From positions 62,001 through 126,000 of the forward strand of contig JAJFKX010000019.1 of assembly GCA_021772985.1 (NCBI GenBank): a stretch of DNA of 64,000 nt, in the 5' to 3' direction. The notes below the pieces were generated by a model. That model saw only the letters and a program-made list of their open reading frames with translations, did no database searches and was not told the origin of the DNA. Shown one piece after another: positions 1-9,142 of the stretch. This DNA is from Gammaproteobacteria bacterium (lineage in GTDB: Bacteria; Pseudomonadota; Gammaproteobacteria; Xanthomonadales; Wenzhouxiangellaceae). Position numbers and translations under genes: made by a program. Numbering within the stretch: the stretch's first letter is position 1; each line of letters begins with the position of its first letter.

Positions 1-1
1 G

Positions 2-52
2 GTGGTATTGAGTATTATTGGACTTTACCGCTGGCAACATCGCGCCAGTTAA
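2..52 (+). CDS. C-terminal end of an unidentified protein (5' truncated by window edge)
   Basis: The first bases read in one frame as the last sixteen codons of a protein, VVLSIIGLYRWQHRAS, then TAA. A hydrophobic stretch followed by a short basic end is typical of the last membrane segment of an inner-membrane protein. Nothing more can be said, because the rest of the gene lies outside the window. It could also be a chance open stretch. Confidence 0.3.
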   Translation: MVLSIIGLYRWQHRAS

Positions 53-350
53 TCATAACGCACACCACTTTCAGTTTAGTCGCTTAACGCAACAAGCTCT
101 GAGCTGGCTCGCAACTTCGACCAGTTGTGCTGGTCACTGCCACAATCAATCGACCGTGTATAAGATCCAAGCCACGCTCAAGCACAACTAGGCTGGCGAC
201 CAGCCTACGGTTTTGAGCCTGTGATTGATCTGCTTAATAACCAAATTCCCGAAGTCCTTCCTAGCTCTGCAAATATCACCAGCATTCAGGAATAGGCAAC
301 TAAAAAACCAATAATCAAGCTGGCAAGGTTATATTCACAAACGCTCGACA
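53..350. other. Intergenic region, no gene recognised
   Basis: No convincing reading frame is present. A small perfect hairpin lies at 190-206 (arms AGGCTGG and CCAGCCT, 3-nt loop) without a following T-run. It lies between two genes that would converge here and could help end transcription. Nothing else stands out. Confidence 0.4.
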
Positions 351-1154
351 CTAAACGTCTTCTTTAACATGCGCAAGCGTTTGGCTGCGCTTGCGCTGCG
401 CCAATAGTTTTCTCTGATAACGTGATTGCACAACATCAGTAATCACCAGCACGCCTATAACAAAATAGAAGGTAGCCTTGGTCATTGGTGTGATGTGGTG
501 TCCAAACAAACTCAATTGAGCCAAATGACCGCCCTCCGTCAACAACATGATTCCAACCACAAATAAAATAAACAGGCCCAATACTTCGTACATCCGGTTT
601 TTTTCCAGGAAGTTGGAAACACTGTCAGCCAATAAAATCATCAGCGCTCCACCGATCACAATTGCAGTCGCCATCACAATGAATACATCACTCAAGGCCA
701 TCGCACTAAGGATTGAGTCGAAAGAAAACACCAGGTTCATTGCTACAATCAGAAAAATCACTTTCCCAACAGACGAGGATTTCCGCTCATCATGGCCAAG
801 GTTCTGAACACTCATCATGTGCCAGATTTCCTTGGTTGCGGTATACAGAATAAACACCCCGCCTACCAGCACTATCAGGCTGTGGAAATTAAATTCACCT
901 TCTACCACACCTGTCCAACCCAGGTTAAATACCGGAGCTTGGAAATATTGAATCATACGCATGATCACAAACAACAAGACAATGCGTAATATCACTGCCA
1001 GCGCAATACCCAAGCGCCTGACCATGCGCTGCTTATCCACTGGTGCACGCTTGGATTCCAGCGAAATATAAAGCAAATTATCAAAACCCAATACTGCCTG
1101 CAGCAGCACCAACATAAATAAGCTAATCAGGTTTTCTACAGAAAACAACTCCAT
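351..1154 (-). CDS. TerC-family integral membrane protein
   Basis: The 267-residue polytopic membrane protein has about seven to eight hydrophobic segments. The TerC signatures are visible: an acidic GFDNLL motif in the first membrane segment (about residues 23-28) and a second FSFDSIL motif near residues 143-149. Such intramembrane acidic residues are proposed to bind metal ions. Known TerC-type proteins export Mn2+ or are linked to tellurite resistance and metal homeostasis; the substrate here is not visible. The C-terminus is a basic cytoplasmic tail. The ATG at 1154 follows a clear AAGGATA ribosome-binding site. The gene stands alone, with 127 bp to the next gene upstream. Confidence 0.85.
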   Translation of the reverse strand: MELFSVENLISLFMLVLLQAVLGFDNLLYISLESKRAPVDKQRMVRRLGIALAVILRIVLLFVIMRMIQYFQAPVFNLGWTGVVEGEFNFHSLIVLVGGVFILYTATKEIWHMMSVQNLGHDERKSSSVGKVIFLIVAMNLVFSFDSILSAMALSDVFIVMATAIVIGGALMILLADSVSNFLEKNRMYEVLGLFILFVVGIMLLTEGGHLAQLSLFGHHITPMTKATFYFVIGVLVITDVVQSRYQRKLLAQRKRSQTLAHVKEDV

Positions 1155-1281
1155 ACCAATATCCTTCCAAATCTAATTCAACACACATGACGGCATTTGC
1201 GATGGGCATTGTAGCCTGCTCTGTGCTTTGTCTTAAAGCTATTGTTGGTGAAACGAACTTGCCTTGAATAACCCAGCTGTA

Positions 1282-2325
1282 TTACCTCAACTCAAATCCG
1301 TCAGAAAACAATATGCTGAATACATCTTCTGCCGACCAGATTGCATTACCACCATTAACCAGTGTAATAATTTTGCTACCGTTCAATACATTACCGGTTG
1401 TGGTTCCCAGCCCCTCTGCAAAAGGATAATATCCAACCAGTCCGGGCTCACTGCCAGCCACAGGATCTGCAAAGCCGGTTGTTATTTCCATGGGTAGTTT
1501 TGCTCTTGACCAGAAGCGAACCTCATCAAGTAGACCCTTGTAATCTTCATACTGCGCAAGCACACCAATCGCGGCTTGTTTTTCCACACCCCAGAACCAG
1601 CCTTGCTGACCACCTGGAAAACCATCCCAATTATCCCACCAGACTCGCATATCAGTCCGCGCCGGGCTGATTTGGCTGTCGACCAATACCCCATCAACCC
1701 ACAACTCCAACTGCGCATCACTGACAGCAAGCCAGCGCCTGACCAAAGTAAGTTGATGCCAGCGGTCATCCAACAATGGTGGGGTTAAGGTAGCTGGGAA
1801 TGCACCAATTGAGCGCACCCGGCCTAGACCTGCAACAGTTCCGTCCCCAAACATCCAACGGACCCTTCCCCCCCCATAAAACTGCAAGCTGAAAGTACCA
1901 TCTTCAAAGTCTGCGTTGTTGTGGCCATCCAGCAGGAAATTACCTTCAAACCACCAATCCGGGTTTGAATACGGCATATTATCAGCATCCGACCAATTCA
2001 CTCGCTGTCCTTCTGTACCCGGAATGGTCGGCCCAATAGGAAAACTGCCATCAGCTCTGATCCAGCATTCAAAGGTAAATTCAGCTTCACCAAAACCCAC
2101 CGGCATTACCAATTGACGACCATACTCATAGACCGGATCAGGTTTATTGTTGACAAAAAAATTCAGTGATTGAGCATGTACCAGCGATGCGACAAAACCA
2201 AGCATAAAAAGCAGACAATGAATCCTGCAGCCAAATTTCCTGCTCACAGCAGGATAAACCCGAAACAACTCCGACCCTGCTGCTGTATTGTTCTGATTAT
2301 TGTTAATGCAGATCATCGACATCAA
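1282..2325 (-). CDS. Secreted LamG/concanavalin-like domain protein
   Basis: This exported protein has a signal peptide ending LVHA-Q around residue 51 and then one LamG/concanavalin A-like jelly-roll domain (about residues 55-325). Markers of the fold are an FTFECWIRAD strand early, RWHQLTLVRR in the middle, and LLDEVRFWSRA followed by LVGYYPFAEG near the end, the usual LamG_3 pattern. The end, ILFSDGFELR, is a short 'DGFE' tail shared by many exported proteins of this kind of organism. The listed start puts some 26 residues before the signal peptide. A GTG at 2247 (MSRKFGC...) would give a better one, but neither start has a strong ribosome-binding site. Ligand unknown. Confidence 0.7.
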   Translation of the reverse strand: MMSMICINNNQNNTAAGSELFRVYPAVSRKFGCRIHCLLFMLGFVASLVHAQSLNFFVNNKPDPVYEYGRQLVMPVGFGEAEFTFECWIRADGSFPIGPTIPGTEGQRVNWSDADNMPYSNPDWWFEGNFLLDGHNNADFEDGTFSLQFYGGGRVRWMFGDGTVAGLGRVRSIGAFPATLTPPLLDDRWHQLTLVRRWLAVSDAQLELWVDGVLVDSQISPARTDMRVWWDNWDGFPGGQQGWFWGVEKQAAIGVLAQYEDYKGLLDEVRFWSRAKLPMEITTGFADPVAGSEPGLVGYYPFAEGLGTTTGNVLNGSKIITLVNGGNAIWSAEDVFSILFSDGFELR

Positions 2326-2361
2326 GCTTTTACAGCCACTGTATAGTAAACCAAGCCTGCA

Positions 2362-3672
2362 CTAGCCGATAGCATTCAATACGGCATCAAACTCAGTCAG
2401 AAATAAATCAGCATCGGCCTTGTTAAAAGGCATTGGTGGTTTAATTTTGATCACATTATGATCAGGGCCATCAGTGCTTAGCAGCACCCCTCGATGACGC
2501 ATTTTCTCAACTACCTCCTCCGCCCGATTTGCTGCCGGCTGCCGTGAATGACGATCGGACACCAATTCAATACCGATAAATAAACCTGCACCCCGGACAT
2601 CTCCAATGAGCTCATGTGCCGGTTGTAACTGATAAAGCTGTTCCAGTAAATAACCGCCCGTTGCCAGAGCATGTTGCTGCAGGTGTTCTTCATCAATAAC
2701 ATCCATTACCGCCAAACCAATGGCACAGGACACTGGATTACCACCAAAAGTATTGAAATATTCCATTCCATTCATAAATGCATCCGCAATTTTTCGGGTG
2801 GTGATTACAGCTGAGATTGGATGACCATTACCTATCGGCTTACCCAGGGTAACGATATCCGGAACCACACCTTGCTGCTCGAAAGCCCACATGTGTGTTC
2901 CTACCCGTCCAAAACCGACCTGAACTTCATCAGCCACGCAAATCCCACCATGCTGGCGAACAGCCTGATAAGCAGCTTTCAAATAACCATCAGGCAATAT
3001 AATTTGCCCGCCGCAACCTAACAAAGATTCACAAAAAAATGCTGACAGTTTCCTGTCACTGTTATCCAGACTATCGCAAATATTGCTGACATGTTGTGCA
3101 TAATGCTGCCCCGCATGCTGGTCATCTTCACGATACAAACCACGATAAATATCCGGCACCGGCGCCGTACGGACATACTCAGGAGCACCTTCGCCGCCAG
3201 CACTGCCATGCTTATAAGGGCTGATATCAATCAACGCCGGAGAATGCCCGTGATAAGCGTGTTCCACGCAGATAATATCCCGTCCGCCGGTTGCAGCTCT
3301 GGCCAGACGAATAGCCAGATCATTTGCTTCGGTTCCGGTACAGGCGAAAAAGCAAACCTCCAGTGGGTCAGGAAAAGCTGCGGTAAGACGCAGGGTGTAC
3401 TCTGCCAGCAAATCGTGCAAATACCGCGTATTGGTATTCAAAGTTCGCATTTGCTCAGTCCCGGCTGCCACCACCCGTGGGTGACAATGACCAACATGGC
3501 AAACATTGTTGACCATATCCAGATAACGAATTCCATTATCGTCAAACAGATATTGGCCACTACCGCGAACAATTTTCAGCGGTTGCTGATAGGAAACGCT
3601 CATGTTTGGATTGAGATACTTCCGGCGAATATCAAGTATTTCGGTAACGCTGCGTTCGGGTATTTGCTTCAT
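2362..3672 (-). CDS. Class III PLP-dependent phospho-lyase (AGXT2L/PHYKPL-like) or aminotransferase
   Basis: The 436-residue protein has the fold-type I, class III aminotransferase layout. Visible features are [15 protein letters not shown] near residue 42, a [11 protein letters not shown] segment carrying the cofactor Asp, and [11 protein letters not shown] with the PLP lysine. The [17 protein letters not shown] and GKPIGNGHP stretches resemble the vertebrate ammoniophospholyases ETNPPL and PHYKPL, which split O-phosphoethanolamine or 5-phosphohydroxylysine into an aldehyde, ammonia and phosphate. The gene starts inside the last codons of the kinase gene (4-bp ATGA overlap), so the two are almost certainly translated together. 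The kinase would make the phosphorylated substrate that this enzyme eliminates. Substrate assignment is inference. Confidence 0.8.
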   Translation of the reverse strand: MKQIPERSVTEILDIRRKYLNPNMSVSYQQPLKIVRGSGQYLFDDNGIRYLDMVNNVCHVGHCHPRVVAAGTEQMRTLNTNTRYLHDLLAEYTLRLTAAFPDPLEVCFFACTGTEANDLAIRLARAATGGRDIICVEHAYHGHSPALIDISPYKHGSAGGEGAPEYVRTAPVPDIYRGLYREDDQHAGQHYAQHVSNICDSLDNSDRKLSAFFCESLLGCGGQIILPDGYLKAAYQAVRQHGGICVADEVQVGFGRVGTHMWAFEQQGVVPDIVTLGKPIGNGHPISAVITTRKIADAFMNGMEYFNTFGGNPVSCAIGLAVMDVIDEEHLQQHALATGGYLLEQLYQLQPAHELIGDVRGAGLFIGIELVSDRHSRQPAANRAEEVVEKMRHRGVLLSTDGPDHNVIKIKPPMPFNKADADLFLTEFDAVLNAIG

Positions 3673-4664
3673 AAGTCCAACTCAAGTTGTTGTATGAACT
3701 GTTGCTCACCCAGGTTCTGCATAAACTCCAGCAATGCCATCGCAGGTTTTGCTGAAATCATTATGTATTTATCATCCGGTCGCTGCCTGGCTGATCTGGA
3801 TGACATGATTAAACTATTGCAAAGCCGACCATTGATAAGTTGAAACAGCAAATCCAACTCTACCGACAGCAACGGCATGTGAGCCAGATAACCACGGGTA
3901 ACTTTTCTGGCCACAGCTAATGGATCAGATTGACCAAACATCATATAGCTGAGCAGGATTGCCAATTCCGCGCTGCGGATGCTATACATTAGGTCCCCAA
4001 AATCTATCAACGATAATGGATACTGACGATTGAGTTTTTGATTGATGACCAGGTTGTAATCATTGGCATCGTTATGAATTACCTGTTTAGGCAACTCAGA
4101 TAACACTGGTGTTACCCGTTCGATAAATCCAGTCAACGCCAACTTCACCTGCGCTCGCGCATCAATGTCGGCGATGCACTCAACATGTGGTGCCAATCGC
4201 TCTAAATACATGAGATCCCAGTCCATCAGTCGACTCGTCTCCGAGTGCTGAAAACCGGATAAGCATTGATCGATTTTACCCAATAATTCACCGGCCGCAT
4301 ATTGCAATTCCTCAGCCGGATGTTCAAGCTCGGCATAGATGCTGCCTTTAACATAACTTAATACCCGTAACCAGCGCGATTGATCATTTATTGCCACTTT
4401 AACCACCGATTGAGAATGGTGATTCCGCTGTACTCTGGGCAATTCAAGCTCTGGACAATATTGCTGTAAGTGATCTAATGCCGCATTTTGCATTTCCAAT
4501 TCACCAAGCTCGGTATCAGCACCGGCAAATTTGATCACAAATTCATTTTCTGTGTCCTGAAGATGGAAATTATCATCAGCATAGCCCGGTAAACGATGCA
4601 GGTTACCGGCTAAACCAAACTCATTTTTGATTAGGGCGATGACTTTATTGCGGTCGAGTCGCAT
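3669..4664 (-). CDS. APH-family small-molecule kinase (hydroxylysine kinase-like)
   Basis: The 331-residue protein has the aminoglycoside phosphotransferase/choline kinase fold. A nucleotide-loop region is near the N-terminus ([15 protein letters not shown]). The Brenner catalytic motif HNDANDYN lies near residue 197, and an LIDFGDL metal-binding motif near residue 217. Homologues paired with AGXT2L-type lyases act as hydroxylysine or ethanolamine kinases (HYKK-like). The pairing here, with a 4-bp overlap and kinase first, fits that role better than antibiotic resistance. It is the first gene of a two-gene operon, with 103 bp before the divergent DUF2306 gene. The exact substrate cannot be read from the sequence. 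Confidence 0.8.
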   Translation of the reverse strand: MRLDRNKVIALIKNEFGLAGNLHRLPGYADDNFHLQDTENEFVIKFAGADTELGELEMQNAALDHLQQYCPELELPRVQRNHHSQSVVKVAINDQSRWLRVLSYVKGSIYAELEHPAEELQYAAGELLGKIDQCLSGFQHSETSRLMDWDLMYLERLAPHVECIADIDARAQVKLALTGFIERVTPVLSELPKQVIHNDANDYNLVINQKLNRQYPLSLIDFGDLMYSIRSAELAILLSYMMFGQSDPLAVARKVTRGYLAHMPLLSVELDLLFQLINGRLCNSLIMSSRSARQRPDDKYIMISAKPAMALLEFMQNLGEQQFIQQLELDL

Positions 4665-4767
4665 GATGATTTTTTCAATGTAATGCTAAGCAGTGGAATG
4701 GCTAAAGTATCAATTTTTATATCACGGTGTATAGTGTTTTTTTACACGAATTCACCTTGATCACAAA

Positions 4768-5247
4768 ATGATTGCTCACCTGGAAAGCCATTGGTTGGGA
4801 CTAATACACCTGTTGATCGCCAGTCTGGCAATTTTGTTCGGCACTTTGGTCATTCTAAGCCGCAAAGGCACACGCAGACACCGTTGGGTCGGACGTATTT
4901 ATGTAATCATGATGGTTTTTGTAAACCTAACAGCATTATTAATTTACGAACTTTTTGGCCACTTCGGCCCGTTTCACTGGATGGCACTGTTTAGCTTGGC
5001 AACTGTGTTTGCGGGTTATTTGCCGGCTTTGCGCAAAACACCTCACTGGAAACACCAACATGCTTACTTCATGGCGGGCTCTTATGTGGGATTGATGGCG
5101 GCTGCTATTGCAGAAATAGCAGGCCGTGTTCCGGGATGGTCATTTGGGCCAGCTGTGGTGATCAGTTCGATTATTGTTATTGTTATCGGGGTTCGGGTAA
5201 TGCAGGTTCGCATCCCTTGGATATTAAAGCGATCACCTCAGCAATAA
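4768..5247 (+). CDS. DUF2306-family membrane protein
   Basis: The 159-residue protein has four hydrophobic segments. The pattern is that of DUF2306: an N-terminal HLLIASLAILFG segment, an R-x-H-R-x-x-G-R-I-Y motif near residue 37, and an HQHAYFMAGSYVGLMAAAIAE segment with histidines near residue 98. The conserved histidines suggest metal or haem binding, but no function has been shown to my knowledge. The gene is single and divergent from the kinase gene. The start ATG follows GATCACAAA and has no strong ribosome-binding site. Confidence 0.65.
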   Translation: MIAHLESHWLGLIHLLIASLAILFGTLVILSRKGTRRHRWVGRIYVIMMVFVNLTALLIYELFGHFGPFHWMALFSLATVFAGYLPALRKTPHWKHQHAYFMAGSYVGLMAAAIAEIAGRVPGWSFGPAVVISSIIVIVIGVRVMQVRIPWILKRSPQQ

Positions 5248-5417
5248 ATACTTTTATCCTCTTAGCACAAACTTTTTGAGCATCATGGCTTAATTCCGCC
5301 GGCTGCTTTTCCGCTAACTCATTCATCTTCAAGTCAGGTTCACTTGGTTAAAGTTTAGTGAGCTGATTTACCGGCTTAGCTAGGCACATTATTGAAACCA
5401 AGTTGGCGAGAGCTTTT

Positions 5418-6053
5418 ATGAAAGTATTTTTATGTTCGTTCTTATTCTTAACTGTCACCATGACAAGTCATGCACAATCCACCGATACCATCAGCTATAC
5501 CTATATTGAAGCTGATGCGCTGTACTTGTTTCCTGATGGTCCATTAGACAATGAGTTGTGGCTTGGTTTACAAGGTTCACTGGGTTTGGGTAATACGCCT
5601 TTTTATCTGTTTGGTGAATACAGTTATTTAGAATTTAATGATATCGGTGTGGGAACCACGAACTTTGGTCCAGGCAGTATTACCACCACAAACGCAAACA
5701 CTGACATTGATCTGGAAACCTTTACTTTCGGCTTAGGTACTCATTTCGCCATATCTTCGAATACTGATTTTATTACTGAAGGCGCTTATGAACGCATCAG
5801 AGCAGATGCCGGAGCCGTTTCAGGCAGTTCAGATGGATTCAGTCTGGCAGCAGGTATCCGTTCATCCTTCTCGGAGCATTTTGAACTCACTTTAAAAGCC
5901 GGCTACGCTAACCTGGAAGATAGTGCCGACAATGTGTTCGGCCGGGTCAGCGGATTGTTCAAAATTAATAACACCATTGGCATAAATGCACTGGTACAAG
6001 TGAACGATGATGGTGATGTGCTAACGGGTGCGGGTCTACGCGTCAGCTTTTAA
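5418..6053 (+). CDS. Outer-membrane beta-barrel protein
   Basis: The protein has a Sec signal peptide (MKVFLC... cleaved after SHA) followed by about 190 residues of alternating polar/aromatic strands with turns. It ends in phenylalanine (GLRVSF), the usual C-terminal signature recognised by the BAM complex. Strand patterns such as FGLGTHFAI and LTLKAGYANL fit an eight-stranded OmpX/OmpA-like or DUF481-like barrel. I chose the ATG at 5418 rather than the TTG at 5403, because it sits directly before the signal peptide and behind a GGCGAGAG sequence. Function unknown; probably a small surface or structural porin-like protein. Confidence 0.7.
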   Translation: MKVFLCSFLFLTVTMTSHAQSTDTISYTYIEADALYLFPDGPLDNELWLGLQGSLGLGNTPFYLFGEYSYLEFNDIGVGTTNFGPGSITTTNANTDIDLETFTFGLGTHFAISSNTDFITEGAYERIRADAGAVSGSSDGFSLAAGIRSSFSEHFELTLKAGYANLEDSADNVFGRVSGLFKINNTIGINALVQVNDDGDVLTGAGLRVSF

Positions 6054-6060
6054 GACTGGC

Positions 6061-6091
6061 AAGCACTGATTGATTCAAACAATCAGTGCTT
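6061..6091. terminator. Bidirectional hairpin between convergent genes
   Basis: A perfect 12-bp stem (arms 6061-6072 and 6080-6091) with a 7-nt loop lies 8 bp after the barrel gene stop and 24 bp before the stop of the convergent exporter gene. A TTT run follows on the plus strand and an A-rich stretch precedes it. Its position fits a shared terminator for both genes. Confidence 0.6.
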
Positions 6092-6114
6092 TAGCCAGTT
6101 ATTATTCTAAAACT

Positions 6115-7050
6115 TCAAACGCTTCTCGCCCTACGTTGCAGTTTGATCCGCTTGATCACGTCAATCAGCTGGAGCTTCCCCCTACCAATGCCTAACACAA
6201 TGACATTGCCAACCAACACCAATAGAACACCTGTAACGATATGCAGTTCAAATTGCAGGCCTTCAAACATTATTGACAAAATCAATGCCACCACCGGAAA
6301 CATGACTACTGCATAACCGGCCTTGTGTGCTCCAATCCGGCCCAGCAGTTTCAGGTAGGTTCCAAATGCCACGATGGAACCGAAAACAGCCAGATAGAGT
6401 AGCGAGGCAACATATGGCATTGATGTATCAAAAGTGAATTCATGGCCCTGCCTCAATGCAATCAGAGCGGTAAACAATGTTCCATAAAACATCCCCCAGG
6501 CATTGGACTGCAACACCGGCACTGCCTGTTTTTGAGTGCTTTGCGATACCATGTTCCCCAACGATGCCAACAATGCCCCGCTCAGACAATAAGTCACACC
6601 CAACAGCGTTTTATCGGACCAGCTGATGGCACTAACCTCCGGCCAGAATAATACTACGACGCCAGCCATACCCAACGCTGCACCCACATAAACCTTGGCT
6701 TCGATTCGGGTGCCAAAAAATAACCGGGTATTCAACACATTCATCCACATCATGGTGGAAAACGCTACTGCATTAAGCGCCGAGGTAATGTATAGCTGTG
6801 CTGAATAGGTAGCAATGTAGTTGAGACTGAACAGCAACAAGCCGAGCAACATAAACCGGAAATGGGTGAATAAACCGAAGCGCATCGGCAAATGCCGCAG
6901 CAGACACCAGCCAATCAATAACGCAGTCGCTATCCCATACCGGTAGACAAGCGACACTTCTGGTTCCACATTGCCCAACTGAAAACTGATCGCAAACCAG
7001 GTGGACCCCCAGACTACTACGGAAACTATATATAACATTGTATTGCTCAT
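6115..7050 (-). CDS. EamA/DMT-superfamily exporter
   Basis: The 311-residue inner-membrane protein has ten predicted transmembrane segments arranged as two EamA repeats of five. The N-terminal signature VVVWGSTWFAISFQLG is typical of the RhaT/YdcZ-like drug/metabolite transporter superfamily. The basic C-terminus (KRIKLQRRARSV) would be cytoplasmic. It is divergently transcribed from a MocR-type regulator gene 113 bp away. MocR/EamA pairs usually mean the regulator controls the exporter, often for amino acids, pyridoxal compounds or amines. Substrate unknown. Confidence 0.8.
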   Translation of the reverse strand: MSNTMLYIVSVVVWGSTWFAISFQLGNVEPEVSLVYRYGIATALLIGWCLLRHLPMRFGLFTHFRFMLLGLLLFSLNYIATYSAQLYITSALNAVAFSTMMWMNVLNTRLFFGTRIEAKVYVGAALGMAGVVVLFWPEVSAISWSDKTLLGVTYCLSGALLASLGNMVSQSTQKQAVPVLQSNAWGMFYGTLFTALIALRQGHEFTFDTSMPYVASLLYLAVFGSIVAFGTYLKLLGRIGAHKAGYAVVMFPVVALILSIMFEGLQFELHIVTGVLLVLVGNVIVLGIGRGKLQLIDVIKRIKLQRRARSV

Positions 7051-7092
7051 AGCCCTGTCCTCATAGATTGCACTGCAGCCATTGCTGTGAGC

Positions 7093-7155
7093 TTGACTAT
7101 ACGCTCTCTCTGCATGTATAACAGATACAGTTTTTCAAAAATGAAACCTATACAG
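7093..7155 (+). promoter_or_regulatory. Promoter of the MocR gene with ATACAG direct repeats
   Basis: A TTGACT -35 at 7093-7098 and TATAAC -10 at 7117-7122 (18-bp spacer) point towards the regulator gene. Two direct ATACAG repeats at 7125-7130 and 7150-7155, 25 bp apart, lie across and after the expected start point. MocR/GabR-type regulators bind direct repeats, so this is a plausible autoregulatory site that could also act on the divergent exporter. Confidence 0.4.
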
Positions 7156-7163
7156 ATTAACCG

Positions 7164-8606
7164 ATGCTCAGTGTACATAAACAATCCGGAGATTTCCTTT
7201 ACCAGCAGGTTATAGATTTAATCTTCCAGCAGATTGCCAGTGGGGTTTTAGCCCCAGGCGACAAGCTGCCATCATTACGGCAGCTCAGCAATGAGCTTGC
7301 TGTGAGCATCCCAACGGTCCGTCAGGCTTATCTGGAACTGGAGAGACAGGGACAAGTAATAGCTAGGGAAAAATCCGGTTACTTCATCCAGGATAAACGC
7401 TACAACCCGCTGGTCAGCGTAGACTGTCGGGCATGCAAGCCAGTAGAAGTGCGCTGTAGAAACCTGATTGACCAGATTTACGACGCCATCCACAGCCCTG
7501 ATGTACTTCCATTGGGTATTGCCAACCCGTGTATGGCATTACCTGCCACCAAGACTTTGCACCGAACCATGAAACGGGTTATGGCCCGAGCGGAAGAACG
7601 CACGCTGGGTTATGCACATACAACCGGTGACTTAGGCCTGCGCCGGCAACTGGCCTATCGCTACCTTAATCATGGCCTTTCAATTAACCCGGATCAGATC
7701 CTGATTACCAATGGTGCCCAGGAAGCATTAGCGCTAGCGCTAAAATCGGTAGCTTCAGCAGGTGATGTGATTGCTGTGGAAAGCCCTGCATATCATGGTT
7801 TACTGGAACTAATAGAAAGTCTGGGCATGCTGGCTCTGGAAATTGAAACTTGCCCGATTTCCGGAGTTTCTCTTGATGCTTTGAGCAAAGCCTTGCTTCG
7901 TCACAATGTAGCTGCCTGTATGTTTTCCTCTTCACTCAATAACCCTTTGGGTTGCGTGAGCTCTAATGAGCAGCGTAAAGAGCTTGTCGACTTGCTCGAA
8001 AACAACGAAATCGCATTGATTGAAGACGATGTGTATGGTGATTTAATTTATGACCAGCCACGTCCCCATCCTGCGCAGTATTATTCCCGCAAAGGACTGG
8101 TGCTTACTTGTTCATCTTTTTCCAAAACAGTGGCACCTGGCTATCGCATCGGCTGGCTGCTGGCCGGCAATTTCTACGCTACTGCACACAAATTAAAACG
8201 TGCTATTTCCTGTTCGTCAGGTTTGTTGCAGCAAATGACATTGACTGACTTTATCGCATCCGGTGACTATGACCGACATATAAAACGCTTACTACCGGTA
8301 CTCAAATTCAATGCACAACGCATGACGGCTGCCGTAGCACGCAATTTCCCAGCAGAGACCTGTATTTCACAGCCCCGTGGCGGCTCGGTGATATGGCTGC
8401 AGCTTCCCCATGAAGTGGATTCAGCAAAATTGTTCCACCAGGCTATCAATCATAATATCAGTATCATGCCCGGCGAAATATTTTCTGCCGGAAGGCGGTA
8501 TCAAAATCATATCCGCTTGAGCTATGGACACCCATGGTCGGAAGCCATGGATCAAGGCGTAGCAACACTGGGCAGGCTGGTCATGCAACAGCTTGCGGCA
8601 GCTTAG
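7164..8606 (+). CDS. MocR/PdxR-family transcriptional regulator (GntR wHTH + aminotransferase-like domain)
   Basis: The 480-residue protein has an N-terminal GntR winged helix (about residues 10-75; GDKLPSLRQLSNELAVSIPTVRQAYLELERQG). A fold-type I aminotransferase-like domain follows (about 115-475). PLP-site markers are present: ITNGAQEALAL, SLNNPLGCVSS, EDDVYGDLIYD, and SSFSKTVAPGYRIGW with the cofactor lysine. These regulators sense PLP-ligand adducts. The neighbouring divergent EamA exporter is the likely target. The DNA-binding domain, linker and effector domain all look complete. Effector unknown. Confidence 0.88.
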   Translation: MLSVHKQSGDFLYQQVIDLIFQQIASGVLAPGDKLPSLRQLSNELAVSIPTVRQAYLELERQGQVIAREKSGYFIQDKRYNPLVSVDCRACKPVEVRCRNLIDQIYDAIHSPDVLPLGIANPCMALPATKTLHRTMKRVMARAEERTLGYAHTTGDLGLRRQLAYRYLNHGLSINPDQILITNGAQEALALALKSVASAGDVIAVESPAYHGLLELIESLGMLALEIETCPISGVSLDALSKALLRHNVAACMFSSSLNNPLGCVSSNEQRKELVDLLENNEIALIEDDVYGDLIYDQPRPHPAQYYSRKGLVLTCSSFSKTVAPGYRIGWLLAGNFYATAHKLKRAISCSSGLLQQMTLTDFIASGDYDRHIKRLLPVLKFNAQRMTAAVARNFPAETCISQPRGGSVIWLQLPHEVDSAKLFHQAINHNISIMPGEIFSAGRRYQNHIRLSYGHPWSEAMDQGVATLGRLVMQQLAAA

Positions 8607-8726
8607 TGATACAAGCAGCTATTAATACTGCTTTCTTAATTGCTGTGTTTTGACCAGCAACCAGCATAATCGATACGTTACGGTTTGCTGTTAACCGTGC
8701 TTATCCACTTACTTGATAAGCTACGC

Positions 8727-8774
8727 AATAATATTCAACCATATGGTTGAATATTATTTGATAATAGTTATAAT
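8727..8774 (+). promoter_or_regulatory. arsR operon promoter with 32-bp perfect palindromic operator
   Basis: Positions 8727-8758 form a perfect 32-bp palindrome centred on CCATATGG. The right arm contains a candidate -35 TTGAAT (8747-8752); 16 bp later comes a consensus TATAAT -10 (8769-8774). A repressor bound to the palindrome would cover the -35 box. ArsR proteins encoded with SRPBCC partners commonly use ...CAACC-ATAT-GGTTG... sites, so this is very probably the autoregulatory operator of the gene that follows. Confidence 0.75.
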
Positions 8775-8807
8775 TCTTGTAACTGGGATTAACTGCGGGG
8801 AAGCAGC

Positions 8808-9140
8808 TTGCCATTAGCTAAGCAGCATCCGCTTGATAAAGTTTTTATGGCGCTGGCTGACCAGACGCGACGCGATATCGTTCATCGTCTGGCCGACAAT
8901 GAATACACCATGACTGAATTATCAAGCGGGTTTGATATCTCTCTGGCAGCCGTTTCCAAACATGTCAAAGTATTGGAAAACGCCAAACTGATAAAACGCC
9001 GGATAACAGGCAGGACTCATCATCTAAGCCTGGTTCCGGAACAACTTACCGACGCTCTCGATTGGATAAGTATCTACCGGCACTTTTGGCAAAAACGCAT
9101 GGATAAACTCACTGAGGTTGTCGAAAATCACGAGGATTAA
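8808..9140 (+). CDS. ArsR-family transcriptional repressor
   Basis: The 110-residue single-domain winged-helix protein starts at a TTG preceded by GCGGGGA. The helix-turn-helix is clear (TELSSGFDISLAAVSKHVKVLENAKLIKRR, residues about 36-65), followed by the wing RRITGRTHHLSL. There are no metal-binding cysteine pairs, so it belongs with the non-metal ArsR proteins that travel with SRPBCC proteins. It heads a three-gene operon (2-bp gap to the next gene, then 29 bp to the third) and probably represses it from the upstream palindrome. Confidence 0.85.
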   Translation: MPLAKQHPLDKVFMALADQTRRDIVHRLADNEYTMTELSSGFDISLAAVSKHVKVLENAKLIKRRITGRTHHLSLVPEQLTDALDWISIYRHFWQKRMDKLTEVVENHED

Positions 9141-9142
9141 TT

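Noticed and set aside
3091-3843. 250-codon plus-strand frame opposite the phospho-lyase gene
   Set aside because: Antisense to a clear class III PLP enzyme; its protein is of no recognisable family.
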